DNA of 64,000 nt, taken from positions 2,976,001 to 3,040,000 of the forward strand of contig OZ245800.1 in assembly GCA_965228215.1 (NCBI GenBank), read 5' to 3'. This stretch comes from Maricaulis sp965228215. Lineage in GTDB: Bacteria; Pseudomonadota; Alphaproteobacteria; Caulobacterales; Maricaulaceae. The notes under the pieces were generated by a model that saw nothing but the letters and a program-made list of their open reading frames with translations, was not told the DNA's origin and ran no database searches. This document shows, in pieces, positions 1 to 8,060 of the stretch. Made by a program: the position numbers and the translations under genes. Position 1 is the first letter of the stretch, and each line of letters begins with the position of its first letter.

Positions 1-770
1 TAATTCGCGAACGGAGCCGCACAGCAATTCTCGTCGATATCGCCGTAATCATAGATGAAGCGGACTTCGGTATTGTCGCCGGCTGCCCACAGGATCTGGC
101 CGCGATAATTGCGGCGATCACGGTTGTTGACCTCACGGCCGTCCGTCGCGGTGACATAGCCATCATTCGTGTGGCTCGTCGCGTCGAAGCGGAAGGCGAG
201 ATTGTCGGACAGCGGACCGGTCACGGTGCCGCGCAGGACGCGCTGGCCGTAATTGCCGATCGTGAGCTCACCCTCATAACCGAAGTCGAACTCCGGAGCC
301 TTGGTGATGAAGCTGACAACACCGGCCGGCGTGTTACGACCGAAGATCGTGGACTGCGGGCCGCGGATGACCTCGACGCGCTCAATGGAAAGCAGGTCAT
401 TGATGGCTGCGCCGGAACGCGGGCGATACACGCCATCGACGAAGACGCCGACCGACGGTTCCAGACCCGGGTTGAAGCTCGACGTACCGATGCCGCGCAG
501 ATTGAATTCCGTATTGGTCGACGTGGCAAACTCGGCAACGCGAAGCGCCGGAACCAGCGTCTGCAGATCAGCGGAGTCGCGGATCTGCGACTGCTCGATC
601 TGCTCGCCGGTCACGACAGCGACGGAAACCGGCGTGTCCTGCAGCGTCTGCTCGCGCTTTTGCGCGGTGACGGTGATCGTATCGACCTGCGCCAGTGCGC
701 CGGACGCTCCGATAAGACCAGTGAGAATAGCGGTCGTGCCCAGAGCGGCCGCCTTTGAAAACATTTTCAT
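1..770 (-). CDS. TonB-dependent receptor, N-terminal part (runs off the window)
   Basis: Outer-membrane receptor that takes up a ligand using TonB energy. Only the first 256 residues are in the window; the beta-barrel and C-terminus lie outside. Residues 1-27 form a signal peptide ending ALA-Q. It is followed by a TonB-box-like DTITVTAQKR and a plug domain with typical phrases such as NLRGIGTSSF, VFVDGVY, IERVEVIRGPQST and FGRNTPAGVV. The ATG at 770 has a GGGGAG ribosome-binding site about ten bases upstream. The substrate cannot be told from the plug. It is transcribed away from the serine hydrolase operon, and the two share a 248-bp divergent promoter region. Confidence 0.92.
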   Translation of the reverse strand, partial: MKMFSKAAALGTTAILTGLIGASGALAQVDTITVTAQKREQTLQDTPVSVAVVTGEQIEQSQIRDSADLQTLVPALRVAEFATSTNTEFNLRGIGTSSFNPGLEPSVGVFVDGVYRPRSGAAINDLLSIERVEVIRGPQSTIFGRNTPAGVVSFITKAPEFDFGYEGELTIGNYGQRVLRGTVTGPLSDNLAFRFDATSHTNDGYVTATDGREVNNRDRRNYRGQILWAAGDNTEVRFIYDYGDIDENCCAAPFAN

Positions 771-794
771 AGGATTTTTTCTCCCCTCGATACG

Positions 795-810
795 CGGTTT
801 GTACCAACCG
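795..810. promoter_or_regulatory. Near-perfect 16-bp palindrome before the TonB receptor
   Basis: CGGTTTGTACCAACCG pairs with itself at seven of eight positions. It lies 25-40 bp upstream of the receptor ATG, where a repressor could block transcription. No regulator can be assigned; chance occurrence is possible. Confidence 0.3.
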
Positions 811-969
811 ATCCGCGCAACATGTTTTGTATTTGAACACTGCAAAGCCAAGCTGTCAGCCTGTTTGTCGCTTTTCCGCAAAAAAGATGCCTTTCGTGAT
901 GCATGCATACCGCACCTGCAGAAATCAAAGCATCGGAATTTCAGGTCTTTTCCCCACTTGAGAAACTCT

Positions 970-977
970 GCTAGTCT
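970..977 (+). promoter_or_regulatory. Candidate -10 element of the serine hydrolase/GMC operon
   Basis: GCTAGTCT resembles the Caulobacter-type -10 GCTANAWC. A poor -35 (TTTCCCC, 949-955) sits 14 bp upstream. The operator-like palindrome at 984-996 would lie over the expected transcription start. Confidence 0.4.
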
Positions 978-983
978 CCCGAG

Positions 984-996
984 TGAACAGCGTTCA
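984..996. promoter_or_regulatory. Operator-like palindrome TGAAC-N3-GTTCA, copy 1
   Basis: TGAACAGCGTTCA has perfect 5-bp arms and sits just downstream of the candidate -10, 23 bp before the serine hydrolase ATG. Its exact reverse complement occurs at 11578-11590, and a variant occurs at 42757-42769, each before another operon. It is a likely repressor site; no TetR-type gene is present in the window to pair with it. Confidence 0.6.
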
Positions 997-1018
997 TTTT
1001 TGCGCTCAGGGGAGATAA

Positions 1019-2290
1019 ATGATACGATTTTTCATGGGCTTAGCGGGCATTATCGCCCTTGTCGCAGGCGCCTTCGGCGGCTGGTATTTCCGCCCCGGTT
1101 CCGAGTATTCGCCCGCCAGGATCCAGGCTGCCATCTCACCCGACCGCTATGTGCAGACGTTTCGCTCGATGGGCGAGATTTTCCCCTACCGGACAATCAA
1201 TACGGGCGAATCTGCGACTCCCCTGCCGCGTGAAACGCGAAATGAGACAGTCAGCTACGCCTGGGACGGCGGATCAAAGTCCATCGATGAATGGATGGCC
1301 GAATCCGACACAACCGGCCTGATCGTGATGCGCGACGGCGTCGTCGTGCACGAGGAATACCTGCTGGATGCCGATGTCGAGACACGGCACACATCCTGGT
1401 CGGTCGGCAAGAGTTTCGTCGCCACCCTGATCGCCATCGCGCTCGAGGAAGGCCATATCGCGAATCTCGACCAGACGGCCGAGATGTTCGCCCCGCAATA
1501 CGGCGGCACGCCCTACGGCCAGACCACGTTGCGCCACCTGCTGATGATGTCGGCCGGGGTCGATTTCAACGAGGATTACAGCGCGCCGGGTTCGGATATC
1601 CGCAATCTCTTCATCGGCGCCGCGATCTTCCGCCGCGATATCGACGGGATCGTGGCCGCCGTCGAGCGCGACCGGGAACCCGGCGAGGACCTGCATTATG
1701 TCAGCGCCAATACCCAGGTTCTCTCCGCTGTCGTGCGGGGCATCTATCGCGCCCCGCTCGCCGAGGTCATGGAAGAGAAGATCTGGCGCCCGCTGGGCAT
1801 GTCCGGATCGGCCTACTGGAACCAGAACACGCCCGGCGATAACGGCATGGCAATTGGCTATTGCTGCCTCAATGCCAAGCTCGAGGACTATGCCCGCATG
1901 GGTCAGTTCTACCTGCAGGACGGTGTCTGGGACGGCGAACGCATCCTGCCCGAGGGCTGGGTGAACCAGGCCACGCGCCCCAACGCGCCCTTCCAGGCCG
2001 CCGGTCCGGAATCGCGCTACCGCCATCGCGGATATGGTCTGCACTTCTGGGTGCCGGACAATCATGACGGCGAATACTTCATGGCCGGCGTCTACGGCCA
2101 GTATGTCTGGGTTGATGAACGCCGCGGCATTGTCATCGCCCGCACTGCCGCCGACCCGACCTGGGGACCGCGCACGGCCGAGAGCCTGACAGCGATGCGT
2201 GCCCTCTCCGCTCATTACGGCGGAGCTTTGGACGAACGCGCAGATCCTCCGGACGACGCGGCCGAAGGCGAGGTAAATCCCGATGAGTGA
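1019..2290 (+). CDS. Beta-lactamase-family serine hydrolase (class C-like esterase), membrane-anchored
   Basis: A 423-residue protein of the penicillin-binding/class C beta-lactamase fold (family S12-like), probably an esterase or amidase rather than a resistance enzyme. Residues 1-22 form an uncleaved or cleaved signal anchor, so it faces the periplasm. The catalytic SxxK is S128-V-G-K131, inside SWSVGKSF. Y227 (YVSAN) takes the second-motif position, and YGQ near residue 360 replaces the third KTG box. The ATG follows a strong AGGGGAG site. It overlaps the GMC oxidoreductase gene by 8 bp, so they are translationally coupled; it may hydrolyse an ester that feeds the alcohol to that enzyme (inference). 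Confidence 0.85.
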   Translation: MIRFFMGLAGIIALVAGAFGGWYFRPGSEYSPARIQAAISPDRYVQTFRSMGEIFPYRTINTGESATPLPRETRNETVSYAWDGGSKSIDEWMAESDTTGLIVMRDGVVVHEEYLLDADVETRHTSWSVGKSFVATLIAIALEEGHIANLDQTAEMFAPQYGGTPYGQTTLRHLLMMSAGVDFNEDYSAPGSDIRNLFIGAAIFRRDIDGIVAAVERDREPGEDLHYVSANTQVLSAVVRGIYRAPLAEVMEEKIWRPLGMSGSAYWNQNTPGDNGMAIGYCCLNAKLEDYARMGQFYLQDGVWDGERILPEGWVNQATRPNAPFQAAGPESRYRHRGYGLHFWVPDNHDGEYFMAGVYGQYVWVDERRGIVIARTAADPTWGPRTAESLTAMRALSAHYGGALDERADPPDDAAEGEVNPDE

Positions 2291-3887
2291 TCTGGAATAC
2301 GACTACATCATCGCCGGCGCCGGTTCAGCGGGCTGTACCGTCGCAGAACGCCTGTCGCGGGATCCTTCGGTTTCGGTCTGCGTGCTTGAAGCGGGTGGCT
2401 CCGATGACAGTCCGATCATCCGTACGCCCATGCTGCTGCAATTCGCGGTGACGGGAGAGGATTTCAACTGGGGCTACTGGACCGAACCGCAAAAACATCT
2501 CAACGACCGCAAACTGCTCTGGCCGCGCGGCAAGACGCTGGGTGGGTCCTCCTCGATCAACGCCATGCACTACATGCGCGGTGCCAAAGAGAATTTCGAC
2601 GAGTGGGAAAAGACTTACGGTGCCGAAGGCTGGGGCTGGGACAATGCCCTGCCCGCCTTCAAGGAAGTCCAGCACCAGACGCGCGGCGGCAGTGACCTGC
2701 ACGGCGAAGGCGGTCCGCTCTGGGTGTCCGACATCGCTCCGCTCAACCCGCTGACCGAGGCCTTCCTGCAGGCCGGCGACGAGCTGCAATACCGCCGCAA
2801 TGACGATTTCAATGGACCGCAACAGGAAGGCTTCGGCCCCTATCAGGTGACGATGAAGGACGGCAAGCGCTGCAGCGCCGCCGACGCGTTCCTGCGCCCG
2901 GCCATGGATCGCGAGAATGTCACGGTCACGATCAAGGCCATGGTCCGTCGCATCATCATCGAGAACGGCCGGGCCACCGGGGTGGAAGTCAATATCGACG
3001 GCACCACGACCGTGCTGACGGCCCGCAAGGAAGTCATCCTGTCTGGCGGCGCGATCAATTCGCCGCAGACGCTTCTCCTGTCCGGGATCGGCCCGGCGGA
3101 CGAGCTGCGCGAGGCCGGTGTCTCGGTCGAGCATGACCTGCCCGGCGTCGGCAAGAATCTGCAGGACCATCTGGACGTCACCGCCCAGCTCTGGACGAAA
3201 TCCTCGATCTCGATCGGCAATTCGCTGCGCTCCATTCCGAACCATCTCTACATGGTCGGACGCTGGGCGCTGCGCGGGGACGGACCGTTCACGGTCAATC
3301 CCGTTCAGGGCGGCGCCTTCATCCGCTCGGCCTATGCCGAGGATCTGCCCGACCTGCAGCTGGTCTTCATTCCGGCGATTTCCAATCCGCACGGGCTGGA
3401 AAAGGCCTGGGGCCATGGCGTGACCCTGCATGTCTGCCAGCTCTATCCGAAGAGCCGCGGCGAGATCACGCTGAAATCGACCGATCCCTATGATCACCCC
3501 GCCATCCAGCCGAACTATCTGGAAGACGAGTTCGATCTGGACGTGATGACGGACGGCCTGTCGAAAGTGCGCGATATTCTCAACGCGCCGGCTTTTGATT
3601 TCGACCGCAAATCAGAGCGTTACCCGGGCGAAGACGTGAACGGCCGGGCCGCGCTCGCCGATGATGTTCGGGCCCGGGCCGAAACCCTGTATCATCCGAC
3701 CTCGACCTGCGCGATGGGAAGCGGCGACCTCGCCGTGACCGACAGCCGGTGCCGTGTAAAAGGCATTGAGGGCCTGCGCGTGGTCGATGCGTCCGTCATG
3801 CCCCGCCTGGTCGGCGGAAATACCAATGCACCCACGATCATGATCGCCACGCGCGCCGCGGCGATGATCGCCGAGGACAATGCCTGA
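2283..3887 (+). CDS. GMC-family FAD alcohol dehydrogenase (choline dehydrogenase-like)
   Basis: FAD-dependent oxidoreductase of the glucose-methanol-choline family, 534 residues, full length. GAGSAG at 12-17 is the dinucleotide-binding turn. GMC signature 2 is visible as GAINSPQTLLLSGIG. The catalytic pair is H471 (YHPTSTCAMG) and N515 (GGNTNAPT). It most resembles the BetA/AlkJ branch, which oxidises primary alcohols to aldehydes and passes electrons to the respiratory chain. The substrate is unknown. It sits between an esterase-like gene and an aldehyde dehydrogenase, giving a plausible ester to alcohol to aldehyde to acid route. No signal peptide is seen. Confidence 0.93.
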   Translation: MSDLEYDYIIAGAGSAGCTVAERLSRDPSVSVCVLEAGGSDDSPIIRTPMLLQFAVTGEDFNWGYWTEPQKHLNDRKLLWPRGKTLGGSSSINAMHYMRGAKENFDEWEKTYGAEGWGWDNALPAFKEVQHQTRGGSDLHGEGGPLWVSDIAPLNPLTEAFLQAGDELQYRRNDDFNGPQQEGFGPYQVTMKDGKRCSAADAFLRPAMDRENVTVTIKAMVRRIIIENGRATGVEVNIDGTTTVLTARKEVILSGGAINSPQTLLLSGIGPADELREAGVSVEHDLPGVGKNLQDHLDVTAQLWTKSSISIGNSLRSIPNHLYMVGRWALRGDGPFTVNPVQGGAFIRSAYAEDLPDLQLVFIPAISNPHGLEKAWGHGVTLHVCQLYPKSRGEITLKSTDPYDHPAIQPNYLEDEFDLDVMTDGLSKVRDILNAPAFDFDRKSERYPGEDVNGRAALADDVRARAETLYHPTSTCAMGSGDLAVTDSRCRVKGIEGLRVVDASVMPRLVGGNTNAPTIMIATRAAAMIAEDNA

Positions 3888-3898
3888 GGAGAGCCTTC

Positions 3899-5320
3899 AT
3901 GAGTGAAGCCGAAGCCAAGCAGATCGAACGCATGAAAATGCTCCTCGATGCCCAGAAGGACGCCTTCCGGGCCGAACGTCACCGGCCGCTGTCAAAGCGC
4001 CGCGAGGACCTCGACCGGATCGCCACGCTGAGCCGCAAGCACAAGGACGAAATCGCCCAGGCGATCAGCGAGGATTTCGGTCACCGCGCCGTGCAGGAGA
4101 GCGTGATCGGCGAGATCGCCTTCGTCATCCAGGACGTGGCGCACACCAAGAAACACCTCGCCAAATGGGCGCGCACCAAGCGTGTCGGCGTGCCGATGAA
4201 CCTGCAGCCGGCCAAGGCCTATGTGCGGCGTGAACCGGTCGGTGTTGCCGGCATCATTTCACCCTGGAACTACCCGTTCCAGCTGGCCATGGCGCCGCTT
4301 GTGGCCGCGCTTGCAGCCGGCTGCCGGGCGATGATCAAACCCTCGGAATATACCCCGGCCACGGCCGAGCTGATGAAACGTCTGATCAGCGAGTATTTCG
4401 AGGAAGACCATGTCACGGTGGTGACGGGCGGGCCGGCAGTCGGCGAAGCCTTCACCAAGCTAAAATTCGACCATCTCTTCTACACGGGCTCGACCCAGGT
4501 CGGACGCCTGGTCGCCATGGCCGCAGCAGAAAACCTCGTCCCGGTCACGCTCGAACTGGGCGGCAAATCGCCGGCCGTACTCACTCCGGGTTACCCGATG
4601 TTGAGCGCTGCAAAATCAATCGGTTGGGGCAAGTTCTTCAATGCGGGCCAGACCTGTGTTGCGCCGGATTACGTGCTGGCACCCAATGGATCGGAGCGCG
4701 AGATCGGCGAGGCCGTGATCGAGATCGCCCAGACCCAGTTCAGCGACCCGTCCACCGATGACGCCTTTTCCTCCATCGTCTCGGAGCGCCACTACGAGCG
4801 CCTCCAGTCCATGATCGAGGAGGCGCGCGAAGGCGGTGCGGAAATCCTGCAGCCGGACCATGATGCAGAGGCCGCAAAGGCCGCGCGGAAAATCCCGCCG
4901 ACGGTCGTGCTCAATCCGCCGGCCGATTGCCGCCTGATGACCGAGGAAATCTTCGGGCCGGTCCTGCCGGTGATCGGTTATGCCGAGCTCGATGGTGCGA
5001 CCGGCTACATCGCGGACCGTGATCACCCGCTGGCGCTCTACATCTACACGACCGACAGCGGCCAGGCGCAGCGCATTCTCGACGAGACCCTGTCGGGCGG
5101 CGTGGGCATCAATACCAATATCCTGCATCTGTCCGTGCCCGACCTGCCCTTCGGCGGCATCGGCGCGTCGGGCCAGGGCGCCTATCACGGCGAGGCCGGT
5201 TTCCGGATCTTCACGCATGACCGTTCCGTGCTGGAGACCGGGAAATGGCATCCTAGCCGGCTGCTTGCCCCGCCCTATGGGAAGTTCTACGACGCGGTTG
5301 CCAAGCGGCAATTGAAATAG
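3899..5320 (+). CDS. Aldehyde dehydrogenase, coniferyl-aldehyde dehydrogenase-like
   Basis: NAD(P)-dependent aldehyde dehydrogenase of 473 residues, in the short-tailed class that includes coniferyl aldehyde and fatty aldehyde dehydrogenases (CalB/ALDH3-like). SPWNYP carries N124, LELGGKSP carries the general base E219, and NAGQTC carries the nucleophile C253. The C-terminal region contains LPFGGIGASGQGAYHG, typical of this class. The ATG at 3899 has TGAGGAGA directly upstream and begins 11 bp after the GMC gene, so they share an operon. It should oxidise the aldehyde made by the GMC enzyme to an acid; the exact aldehyde is not readable. Confidence 0.92.
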   Translation: MSEAEAKQIERMKMLLDAQKDAFRAERHRPLSKRREDLDRIATLSRKHKDEIAQAISEDFGHRAVQESVIGEIAFVIQDVAHTKKHLAKWARTKRVGVPMNLQPAKAYVRREPVGVAGIISPWNYPFQLAMAPLVAALAAGCRAMIKPSEYTPATAELMKRLISEYFEEDHVTVVTGGPAVGEAFTKLKFDHLFYTGSTQVGRLVAMAAAENLVPVTLELGGKSPAVLTPGYPMLSAAKSIGWGKFFNAGQTCVAPDYVLAPNGSEREIGEAVIEIAQTQFSDPSTDDAFSSIVSERHYERLQSMIEEAREGGAEILQPDHDAEAAKAARKIPPTVVLNPPADCRLMTEEIFGPVLPVIGYAELDGATGYIADRDHPLALYIYTTDSGQAQRILDETLSGGVGINTNILHLSVPDLPFGGIGASGQGAYHGEAGFRIFTHDRSVLETGKWHPSRLLAPPYGKFYDAVAKRQLK

Positions 5321-5350
5321 ATCCGGACTTCCCATTCAGCAGGACACACA

Positions 5351-6109
5351 ATGAGCGGACCTCTCGCGGGCAAGCGCGCCCTGATCACCGGCTCCAGCCA
5401 TGGCGTCGGCCTGGCGGCAGCACATCTTTTCGCCGACCAGGGCGCCGAAGTCGTGCTGCATGGCAATCAGAACATGGTCGAGGCAGACGCTGCCGTGCAG
5501 GCGATCGGCCCGCGCGCGCTGGGTGCCGTCCAGGCCGACCTTCTGATGCCCGGTGCCGGACGCCAGCTCTATGACGACGCGCTTCACCTGGCGTCGGGCC
5601 GGCTGGACATCGTGATCAACAATGCCGGTATTCATTGGCCGACCCCGATCGATGCGACCGACGAGACCTGGGAAGCCAACTGGGCCGGCCTGCTGCAGGT
5701 CAATCTGATGGCCCTGGCCGATATCTGCCGCGCGGCGATCCCCGAAATGAAGGAGAGCGGCGGCGGCTCGATCATCAATATCGCCAGCCGGGCCGGTTAT
5801 CGCGGCGAGGACAAGGATCACATGGCCTATGCCGCGTCCAAGGGCGCTGTCCTGGCCCTGACCAAGACGATCGCCCGCCAATGGGGTCGCGACAATATCT
5901 TCGCCTATGCCCTCGCCCCGGGCTGGATCAATACGCGCATGGCACCGCAGAACGCGGCCGGGCTGGCCGCCGCCAAGAGCGAGATCGCCATCGGTCGCAT
6001 GGCCGAACCGACTGAAATCGCGGCCATGTGTGCCTTCCTTGCTTCGGGCGCCTGCGAAAGCGCGAGCGGGTCCTGTATCGATATCAATGGTGCGAGTTAC
6101 GTGCGCTGA
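5351..6109 (+). CDS. Short-chain dehydrogenase/reductase
   Basis: A 252-residue classical SDR. The cofactor motif is TGSSHGVG (13-20), NNAG is at 90-93, the catalytic serine is S146, and Y160-x3-K164 (YAASK) is the active site. The residues after the first strand do not show a clear Asp for NAD specificity. It follows the aldehyde dehydrogenase by 30 bp with its own AGGAC site and is most likely the last gene of the operon. It probably acts on a hydroxy or keto intermediate of the same substrate; this is an inference from position only. Confidence 0.88.
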   Translation: MSGPLAGKRALITGSSHGVGLAAAHLFADQGAEVVLHGNQNMVEADAAVQAIGPRALGAVQADLLMPGAGRQLYDDALHLASGRLDIVINNAGIHWPTPIDATDETWEANWAGLLQVNLMALADICRAAIPEMKESGGGSIINIASRAGYRGEDKDHMAYAASKGAVLALTKTIARQWGRDNIFAYALAPGWINTRMAPQNAAGLAAAKSEIAIGRMAEPTEIAAMCAFLASGACESASGSCIDINGASYVR

Positions 6110-6126
6110 CGACGCGAAACACCGGT

Positions 6127-6152
6127 CCGGGAAATACCTGCCCGATTTCCGG
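6127..6152 (+). terminator. Weak hairpin after the GMC/ALDH/SDR operon
   Basis: CCGG-G-AAAT at 6127-6135 pairs with ATTTCCGG at 6145-6152, an 8-bp stem with one bulged G. No T-tract follows, so termination is doubtful. Confidence 0.25.
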
Positions 6153-6173
6153 CGGCATGGCCCGTCCGGCTCT

Positions 6174-6181
6174 GCTAGATT
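6174..6181 (+). promoter_or_regulatory. -10 element of ada, placing the start at the ATG
   Basis: GCTAGATT matches seven of eight positions of GCTANAWC. It ends six bases before the ada ATG at 6188, so transcription would begin at or next to the start codon. No ribosome-binding site precedes the ATG. Together these point to a leaderless mRNA. Confidence 0.45.
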
Positions 6182-6187
6182 GCCGGC

Positions 6188-7282
6188 ATGAACACAACAC
6201 CGCCCGCCACCCTGTTTGATCCGCCGTCGGATGACGTGCTCTACGACGCGCTCCTGGCGCGGGATCCGTCCTATGACGGCTTCGTTTTTGTCGGGGTGAG
6301 TTCGACCGGGATTTTCTGCCGCCTGACCTGTCCGGCCCGCAAGCCCAAGCGCGAGAACACGACCTTCTACCGCTCCGTCTCGGACTGCATCGAGGCCGGC
6401 TATCGTCCCTGCAAGCGCTGCAAGCCGATGAGCCAGACCGGCGAGATGGCGCCGATGATCGAGGATCTGGTGACAGCCCTCGGAGCCCAGCCTGACAAAC
6501 GCTGGAGCGAGCACGACCTGGTCGAGCGTGGCTATGATCCCTCGACCGTACGGCGCACGTTCAAGCGGGAGTTCGGCCTGACCTTCCTGGAAATGGCACG
6601 CCTGCGCCGGGTCAGCCGCGCCGCCGAGAATATCGCCTCCGGCAGCTCCGTTATCGATGCCCAGCTGGATGCGGGTTTCGAGAGTGACAGCGGGTTTCGC
6701 GAAGCCTTCACGCGTCTTCTGGGACATGCTCCGAGCGAGGCCGGTAGTACTACTGATCTTCGTGCCGACTGGCTGCGCACTCCCATCGGACCGATCCTGG
6801 CCATCGCCGATCGTGACGCGGTGCGCCTGCTGGAATTCTTCGACCGGCCCATCCTGTCGCGGCAATTGACCAAGCTCCAGCGCCAGGCCGGAACCGGCAT
6901 CGCGTTTGGCCGGCATGCGCCGATCGACCGGATTGCCGCCGAGCTGGACGCCTATTTCGAGGGCCGGAGCGACCGGTTCGACACTCCCCTCGCCCCGGCC
7001 GGAACCGAATTCGAACGCGCGGCCTGGTCAGCCCTCAGCGACATACCGACCGCCTCGACCCGCAGCTATTCTCAACAGGCCGCCGCGATCGGCAAACCCT
7101 CGGCCGTGCGCGCAATCGCCCGGGCGAATGGCGCCAATCCGATCGCCATCGTCATCCCCTGTCACCGCGTGATTGGTGCGGATGGCTCGATGACCGGTTA
7201 TGGCGGCGGGATCTGGCGCAAGACCTGGCTGCTCGAACATGAAAACCGGGCCTTCAACCGAAAGACCGACCCTCGTGACTGA
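6188..7282 (+). CDS. ada: Ada: methyl-sensing regulator and O6-methylguanine-DNA methyltransferase
   Basis: Bifunctional adaptive-response protein, 364 residues, full length. The N-terminal zinc domain has C44, C48, C75 and C78; C44 corresponds to the methyl-phosphotriester acceptor of E. coli Ada. An AraC-type helix-turn-helix follows (about 85-180). The C-terminal methyltransferase domain ends with the active site PCHR, C325, then GYGGG. It repairs alkylated DNA and, once methylated, activates its own and related genes. A second alkylation-repair protein (AlkD-like) is encoded at 49391. The next gene overlaps its stop codon. Confidence 0.96.
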   Translation: MNTTPPATLFDPPSDDVLYDALLARDPSYDGFVFVGVSSTGIFCRLTCPARKPKRENTTFYRSVSDCIEAGYRPCKRCKPMSQTGEMAPMIEDLVTALGAQPDKRWSEHDLVERGYDPSTVRRTFKREFGLTFLEMARLRRVSRAAENIASGSSVIDAQLDAGFESDSGFREAFTRLLGHAPSEAGSTTDLRADWLRTPIGPILAIADRDAVRLLEFFDRPILSRQLTKLQRQAGTGIAFGRHAPIDRIAAELDAYFEGRSDRFDTPLAPAGTEFERAAWSALSDIPTASTRSYSQQAAAIGKPSAVRAIARANGANPIAIVIPCHRVIGADGSMTGYGGGIWRKTWLLEHENRAFNRKTDPRD

Positions 7283-8057
7283 GACCGCTAGCACCTCGAC
7301 CCAGGCAGACCGAGCCCAGTCGTTCGCAAACCTGCACATACCCGGCAAACCCTTGATCCTGTTCAATATCTGGGATGCCGGCACGGCCAGGGCCGTGGCG
7401 GATGCGGGCGCTGCGGCTCTCGCGACCGGCAGCTGGTCTGTCGCTGCGGCCCAGGGTTATGCCGACGGCGAGGCCCTGCCACTGGACTTCCTCCTGCGCA
7501 TTGTCGACCGCATGACAGCGACTTGCGATTTGCCGCTGAGCGTCGATTTCGAAACCGGTTTTGCCGACAGCGCGGACGGTCTGCGTGACAATATCGAACG
7601 CCTGCTGGCGAGCGGCGCGGTCGGCATCAATTTCGAGGACCAGATCATCGGTTCGGGACTGCGCGATGGGAATGAACAGGCCGATCGCATCGCCCTTGTC
7701 CGGGAGACCGCGAACGGGCTCAATATTCCGCTCTTCATCAATGCCCGCACCGATCTCTTCCTGCGCGAGAGCGATGCCGGGCGTCATGCCGGTTTGCTTG
7801 ACGAGGCATCGGAACGCGCAGGCCTCTACGCGAAGGCCGGGGCCAGCGGCATCTTCCTGCCCGGCCTCGCTGATGCGGATCTCATCAAGACTGCCTGCGA
7901 CTGCATAGACCTGCCCGTGAACATCATGATGAAACCGGGCGTGCCGGATGTCCCGACCCTGGCCGGCCTCGGCGTCGCTCGCATCAGCCACGGCCCCTTC
8001 CCCTATATCGAGGCGATGGCCGATCTCACCGAGAAGGCGCGGATTGCGCTGGGCTGA
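7275..8057 (+). CDS. Isocitrate lyase/PEP mutase-family enzyme
   Basis: Carbon-carbon or carbon-phosphorus lyase of the ICL/PEP mutase superfamily, about 260 residues. Typical strands are LILFNIWDAGTARAVADAG, LSVDFETGFADS and GINFEDQI, followed by FINARTDLF and a MMKPG segment. The GTG at 7275 overlaps the ada stop, and the protein then begins at the usual family position. An ATG at 7239 in the same frame would add 12 residues. Small members of this family include oxaloacetate decarboxylases and methylisocitrate-lyase-like proteins; the exact reaction is not determined. The gene is probably co-transcribed with ada and converges with the amidohydrolase gene, with only 3 bp between stops. Confidence 0.8.
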   Translation: MTETASTSTQADRAQSFANLHIPGKPLILFNIWDAGTARAVADAGAAALATGSWSVAAAQGYADGEALPLDFLLRIVDRMTATCDLPLSVDFETGFADSADGLRDNIERLLASGAVGINFEDQIIGSGLRDGNEQADRIALVRETANGLNIPLFINARTDLFLRESDAGRHAGLLDEASERAGLYAKAGASGIFLPGLADADLIKTACDCIDLPVNIMMKPGVPDVPTLAGLGVARISHGPFPYIEAMADLTEKARIALG

Positions 8058-8060
8058 TCC

